From Natronococcus sp. AD-5 (GTDB taxonomy: Archaea > Halobacteriota > Halobacteria > Halobacteriales > Natrialbaceae): a stretch of DNA of 64,000 nucleotides. Under the pieces are notes generated by a model, which saw only the letters and a program-made list of their open reading frames with translations, was not told where the DNA came from and ran no database searches. Shown in pieces: positions 60,184 through 64,000 of this stretch (positions within the stretch are counted from its first letter, which is position 1; every line of letters begins with the position of its first letter). Position numbers and translations under genes: made by a program. The stretch covers positions 1 to 64,000 of the forward strand of contig NZ_CP132295.1 of assembly GCF_030734285.1 (NCBI RefSeq). The letters run 5' to 3'.

Positions 60184-60637
60184 TCACTCCCGTCTGTACA
60201 GGGCACAGACGCATAGGAATTATCGATTCTGCTTTGTCTCGATCTTCACCATCGGCGCGCTATCGAGTATCGCGGTTACGCGGTGATAGTATGAGGCTAT
60301 TGGGAGTTATATTCCTTTGATAAAATATTTATCTAGGCATTGTCTAGTTAAGCGATTCTGATGTAGAGCGGTCTTACAGCGGTTGTTGCGGCACTATTTG
60401 CGTCGTCTGAGATAGTCACTTTCCGGAAGAGGTAAACTGAAGCAGCCAAATTTTCGCTACTCGTAGAATATGGTTCTTTGTGTCAGGTTTCAGATGGTGG
60501 TTTCATCGTCTCTATCGTCATCTCACCGTCTCCACGTCTTTCGGTTTCCCTTATCTAGGCAGTGCCTTTATCTACCTAGAGATGGCGGTAGAAACACGAC
60601 ATTGAGTCCGAGGCATCACTCCTCGCTCACGATACCC
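60184..60637. other. Intergenic region upstream of the coiled-coil gene
   Basis: No convincing gene. The region between 60290 and 60350 is AT-rich and could carry a promoter. CTAGGCA/TCTAGG-type words repeat around 60331 and 60557 without clear meaning. Confidence 0.35.
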
Positions 60638-61579
60638 ATGACAAACACAACACCGCCGATCGAAGCGATGTTCGAGATGCAGCGCCAAGCGATCACGCAT
60701 ACCCAGCAGCTGGTTGAGCAGGGACTCCAGTTCCAACAGAATGCGACCGAAATGCTTCTGCACAGCGGGCTCGCGGCACAGCGGAGCGCACAGCACCAAG
60801 GGACCGAACTGACCCGGCAGCTCATCAACGTCCAACTCGACGCATTCGAGTCGGCGCTCGATGAGAATGCGTTCGATATCCGATCAACCGCCGACCAGCA
60901 GTTCGAAGAAGGTGCAGCACAGACCCAGCAGCTCTTGAACACGCAGTTCGAACAGGGCGCTGAACTGGTCCAACAGCTACTGCACGCACAGTTCGACGCA
61001 CTCGAATCGGCACTCGACGAAGACGCGGTCGATATCCGGGCGACTATCGACCAGCAGTTCGGGGAATTCGAACAGGCCCAAGAAGAGGCGTGGGACGAGC
61101 TCGAGGACGAGTTCCTCCAAACAGTTGATGACGTTTCCGACCAACAGAAGACGTTGTTTGCGGAGTCAGTCGAGTCGGTTCTTGAAGCCCAGCAGGAGAC
61201 TCAACGGCAGACCGTTGAGGGCGTCCGCCGAGCCGAAGAGGGCGCTGAAACGGCCCTGCAGCAGACCGAAGAGGCTGTCCAGACTGCTCAAGAGCACACC
61301 TACGAAGGCGTCGAAACAGCCCAGCAGACTGCCGAAGAGATGGCCGGCGAAACCACTGACACACTCGAAGAAACGACCGAACAGGGTGCCGAAGCTGCCC
61401 AGGAGAGCATGGAAAGTCTCGAAGGTGTAGGCACGACGTATGCCGAGCGTCTGACTAAGGCTGGGATCGAGACTGTCGATGCGCTCGCCGACGCGCAGGC
61501 CGAGGCTGTCGCTGAAGCCGCGGAGATCTCGGAGGATCAAGCCGAGAATTTAATTGAAGAGGCACAATCCCTGTCCTAG
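60638..61579 (+). CDS. Phasin-like coiled-coil protein with C-terminal helix-hairpin-helix
   Basis: 313 residues from the ATG at 60638. Almost entirely helical and rich in Q, E, A. It contains an internal duplication: QLDAFESALDENAFDIRSTA at about 66 and QFDALESALDEDAVDIRATI at about 116. A long heptad-like region follows (ESVLEAQQETQRQTVEGVRR, ALQQTEEAVQTAQEHTYEGV). The last 50 residues (LEGVGTTYAERLTKAGIETV, DALADAQAEAVAEA) form a helix-hairpin-helix of the kind that ends many haloarchaeal coiled proteins. It could coat PHA granules or another surface, or bind DNA; the function is inferred only. Confidence 0.7.
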   Translation: MTNTTPPIEAMFEMQRQAITHTQQLVEQGLQFQQNATEMLLHSGLAAQRSAQHQGTELTRQLINVQLDAFESALDENAFDIRSTADQQFEEGAAQTQQLLNTQFEQGAELVQQLLHAQFDALESALDEDAVDIRATIDQQFGEFEQAQEEAWDELEDEFLQTVDDVSDQQKTLFAESVESVLEAQQETQRQTVEGVRRAEEGAETALQQTEEAVQTAQEHTYEGVETAQQTAEEMAGETTDTLEETTEQGAEAAQESMESLEGVGTTYAERLTKAGIETVDALADAQAEAVAEAAEISEDQAENLIEEAQSLS

Positions 61580-62194
61580 TACACACCAGCCAGCCATTGT
61601 ATCATATATTTAATCGTTCAGCAGTCATTCTCTCTGGTGGTCTTATAAAGGTACCAGTTATCCTCTTGGTTTTGTTTTCTCGAAATACCACTCTTTCTAG
61701 CCATAGATCCAGTAGACAATGACCTTATTCAGTTCATTCTCAGCCGCGATTAGCCGCCATGACGCTCCCCTGCTCGCGAAGATAGATCACGCTGGTACCT
61801 CGAATTCTCCACCCTCGCCAGCGAAATCTAGTAATGGCTATGTTCTCGTGAGAGAGATTATTGCTGCAGTTAGGCCGTGTTACTTGCCAAATAGGGATCC
61901 TATATAAAGCGGTTCATAACTGGGTTCTCAACCCCACGACCGTTACTGGAAAATCGCGAGACACTGCACCAACACTATACTCCCCAGGAGCAAACGGCCA
62001 TTCTCGCCGTCAGTGTGACCATAGGATGGGCTGATCATAGTTGTACTCCTCTTGATGTATTTCGTTGTTGTATCCGTTGACCGCTCAACCCTTCCGCTTC
62101 TTGATAGTGGCGATTTCGTCTTTAAATTTTGATAATTGACGTCTGAGGGACATTCACATCGATATATAAAATCATTCATTGGTGAGCACTGGGG
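61580..62194. other. Gene-free stretch before the IS6 element
   Basis: No protein-like frame, tRNA or hairpin that I can support. It is probably the remains of sequence upstream of the broken anion transporter gene. Confidence 0.4.
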
Positions 62195-62937
62195 AAGCAG
62201 TGTCCAGTCAACGAGCGAGCAGTTCTTGGATTCGGCTGTCATGCAAGCCCAAGAACCGCTCACCGTTACGCTCGAACCTGATTCTCTTGAATGCTGGGCT
62301 GAGGAGAGCACCGCGAGCGCTCCCAGGGCGCTCGCGGTGCGGTTCCATGCTTCAGGCCTTTCGCTCCGTGAGACAGCTGCTGCTCTCGAAACGTTCGGCG
62401 TGACTCGCTCACATCAGGCGGTGTTTCAGTGGGTTCACCGGGTTGCAGAGGAAGCCCCAGACCCGCCGACGGAGACGCCGTCGCGGGTCGCGGTCGACGA
62501 AACTGCAGTAACGATCGGAACTGAGCAACACTGGCTGTACGCCGCGATCGACGTTGAGACGAAACTCTTGCTGGATGTGTGGATCTCTCCTCGACGAGGA
62601 GCGAATCCAGCGGCCGAGTTTCTCTGCCAGTTGGCCGAGAAACACGACCTTTCGGAGGCAACATTCCTTGTCGACGGCATGGGCTACCTGACCGCCCTAG
62701 CGCGTTGCAACTTGTGCGGTCACCTGGATTACGTCGATCGCAATCTCATCGAGAAATGGTTCCAAACGCTCGCAATGCGGATTGATCGATTCCATCAGAC
62801 GTGGATAGGGCGGCGAGCCATCGCTGGGCGCTGGCTCACCGCCTTCGTCCATTACTACAACCGGCAACGACCGAATCAAGCACTCAACAATCGCACTCCT
62901 GCCGAGGAAGTGATGGGAAGATGACTAGACACTGCCT
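62195..62937 (+). mobile_element. IS6-family insertion sequence
   Basis: An element of about 740 bp. The left end GCAGTGTCCAGTC (62197-62209) and right end GACTAGACACTGC (62923-62935) are inverted repeats with one mismatch. The size and single transposase gene fit IS6. A perfect 13-bp hairpin lies inside the gene (62309-62341). It abuts a broken anion transporter gene on its right. Confidence 0.75.
62241..62924 (+). CDS. IS6-family transposase
   Basis: 227 residues from the ATG at 62241. An HTH region (SGLSLRETAAALETFGVTRS, HQAVFQWVHR) precedes the DDE catalytic domain: PSRVAVDETAVTIGTEQHWL (first Asp), EATFLVDGMGYLTALARC (second Asp) and the C-terminal RWLTAFVHYYNRQRPNQAL. The final Glu region lies around YVDRNLIEKWFQTL. 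No frameshift or stop, so it is probably active. A degraded relative is at 48490. Confidence 0.88.
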   Translation: MQAQEPLTVTLEPDSLECWAEESTASAPRALAVRFHASGLSLRETAAALETFGVTRSHQAVFQWVHRVAEEAPDPPTETPSRVAVDETAVTIGTEQHWLYAAIDVETKLLLDVWISPRRGANPAAEFLCQLAEKHDLSEATFLVDGMGYLTALARCNLCGHLDYVDRNLIEKWFQTLAMRIDRFHQTWIGRRAIAGRWLTAFVHYYNRQRPNQALNNRTPAEEVMGR

Positions 62938-62984
62938 ATTCGAGAGATAATTTTGATGTCCAATCAACATTTGAGCCCGAGGTA

Positions 62985-63427
62985 GTTTACAATGCCGTTG
63001 ATTGGAGCGTGATCTTTCTGCTCGCAGGACTGATTCCACTTGGAGTAGCAATGGAAGAGACAGCAGTAGTGTTTCTTGCGGGCACTGCAGTCGCTCTCGC
63101 CGGCGAGTTGCAGTCATGGTCGTCCTTGGACTCGTGTATCTGTTCGCAGCGCTCTTAACGGAGTTGCTGTCGAACAATGCGAACATCGTGTTGATGATCT
63201 CGATCACGTCTGACGTCGCTGTGCAGCTTGGGGCAGACCTATATACGTTCGTGCTCGCTGTCGTTTTTGCGAGCAGCACACCCTTGCTTTCGCCGGTAGG
63301 GTACCAAACAAATCTGATGGGTTTAGACCCGGCGGCTACGAGTTCACCGACTTCGGACGTGGCTACTCTGCAGGTCCTACTGGCAGTAGTAGCGATACTC
63401 AGCATCACAGTGATCTGGGACGCCTGA
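62985..63427 (+). pseudogene. SLC13/divalent anion symporter C-terminal fragment
   Basis: Frame 1 reads VDWSVIFLLAGLIPLGVAME near 63000. After a frame change near 63100 it continues MVVLGLVYLFAALLTELLSN, NANIVLMISITSDVAVQLGA, FASSTPLLSPVGYQTNLMG and LLAVVAILSITVIWDA. The SNNA...TP.GYQTN pattern is the second half of the SLC13/DASS/ArsB-like transporters. The N-terminal half is missing, cut at the IS6 insertion. Confidence 0.7.
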
Positions 63428-63539
63428 GCTGAGAGACTGTCAGTGAATCAATGAGGAATGTTCTATAGACCCATGGACTGCTCTTTTCATGTCTCTTGCT
63501 AACGCTACACTTACAAGTAGTAACCGTCTAGGGTCTCTC

Positions 63540-63773
63540 ATGAAAATTCCGCAACCTCTGGAATATCTAAAACAGCGCGGTGCCGCAGTCCATGCATACG
63601 ACGATGATGAAGGTGCTATCGTTGCTGATTTCGGGACGAGTGATGATGGACAAGTCGATGTCGTCGGGAAGACCGCGATCGTTCTCGTAGGTGACCAGCA
63701 GTTCGAATTCGATCTTCCGCCCGAAGCAAACAGGATCTCGATCAACAGCGGAATCCTCACCATTACAGAGTAG
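63540..63773 (+). CDS. Small conserved haloarchaeal protein (DUF7127-like)
   Basis: 77 residues from the ATG at 63540; a start 51 nt upstream exists but adds weak sequence. MKIPQPLEYLKQRGAAVHAY, VADFGTSDDGQVDVVGKTAI, LVGDQQFEFDLP and SGILTITE form a small beta-sandwich-like protein reminiscent of Hsp20/CS folds. From memory, this is a common single-domain haloarchaeal family of unknown function. Confidence 0.7.
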   Translation: MKIPQPLEYLKQRGAAVHAYDDDEGAIVADFGTSDDGQVDVVGKTAIVLVGDQQFEFDLPPEANRISINSGILTITE

Positions 63774-64000
63774 TGAGTCGGCTCTACGGATGAAAACCTC
63801 GCCAATCCTGCAATGCTCATGTGACAGAGATCGGTGATATATTGTATTATTCACTTCTCTGCCAGAGATCTGCAGAGAGAACAGTCTAAAACCGGGATCT
63901 CATTCAACAATTTTTAATGAATCGTCCAAAACGACGATCAATCAACAAGCATCTACAGAAGAGCGCTCTGTGAATGCATAGATACCGTTGAATCAACCGC
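63774..64000. other. Window end without recognisable gene
   Basis: No supported feature. Frames on both strands are short. Confidence 0.4.

Noticed and set aside
1-64000. tRNA or rRNA genes
   Set aside because: I saw no cloverleaf with GTTCRANNC-type T-arm or rRNA-like stretch while reading; a tRNAscan/Infernal run would settle it.

Overview
The window looks like an accessory replicon (plasmid or secondary chromosome) or a large genomic island of a halophilic archaeon of the class Halobacteria. The proteins are strongly acidic, secreted proteins carry twin-arginine (TAT) leaders, and several families are typical of haloarchaea (DUF63, UspA arrays, short CxxC zinc ribbons, AbrB-PhoU regulators). 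The insertion sequences are of haloarchaeal type (IS5-, IS6-, IS630-, IS1595- and IS4-like). No rRNA, tRNA or core housekeeping cluster was recognised. A ParA-type ATPase with a small partner and flanking direct repeats opens the window, which fits a plasmid partition locus.

Layout. 1-3000: partition locus, small unknown genes and integrase debris. 3237-9179: phosphate ABC transporter operon (pstS-pstC-pstA-pstB), a gutted phoU and an AbrB-PhoU regulator. 9180-13960: IS debris, a DUF63 membrane protein, gene fragments, an AN1 zinc-finger membrane protein and a run of small provirus- or plasmid-like genes ending in a frameshifted gene. 14057-19833: two UspA proteins, two CNNM/CBS membrane proteins and a frameshifted flippase-like gene. 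19950-21604: truncated SF1 helicase between transposase remnants. 21796-30147: four secreted TAT phosphatases (calcineurin-like, PhoX-like, PhoD with a laminin-B-like domain, 5'-nucleotidase type). Together with pst these form a split phosphate-acquisition island, and all its transcription starts share an ACTATA-containing AT-rich promoter. 30094-33916: decayed genes (ABC exporter, endonuclease/phosphatase family, integrase). 34037-36239: aldehyde dehydrogenase operon. 36245-37704: IS200/IS605-like end, a two-repeat CRISPR remnant and an intact tyrosine recombinase. 37993-40729: VOC proteins, a dead IS and a chimeric esterase/antiporter pseudogene. 40989-43742: cytochrome bd oxidase operon. 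44375-45507: IS630 element with a canonical -1 frameshift site. 45605-49272: FNT transporter, alpha/beta hydrolase and IS debris. 49498-55150: PH-domain membrane protein and a cluster of plasmid-type small proteins around an ArdC/ImmA-IrrE-like metalloprotease. 55300-57027: two MITE-like elements flanking a membrane protein gene. 57327-61579: small unknown genes, a methyltransferase and a coiled-coil phasin-like protein with a C-terminal HhH. 62195-63773: IS6 element beside a broken anion transporter gene, then a small conserved gene.

Working together: the pst operon imports phosphate and the four exported phosphatases would release it from organic phosphate, nucleotides and phosphodiesters, with the AbrB-PhoU protein as probable regulator. 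The cyd genes give a high-affinity terminal oxidase. Much of the rest is gene decay: at least eight host genes and many IS copies are truncated or frameshifted, so the replicon appears to be a long-lived sink for insertions and recombination.
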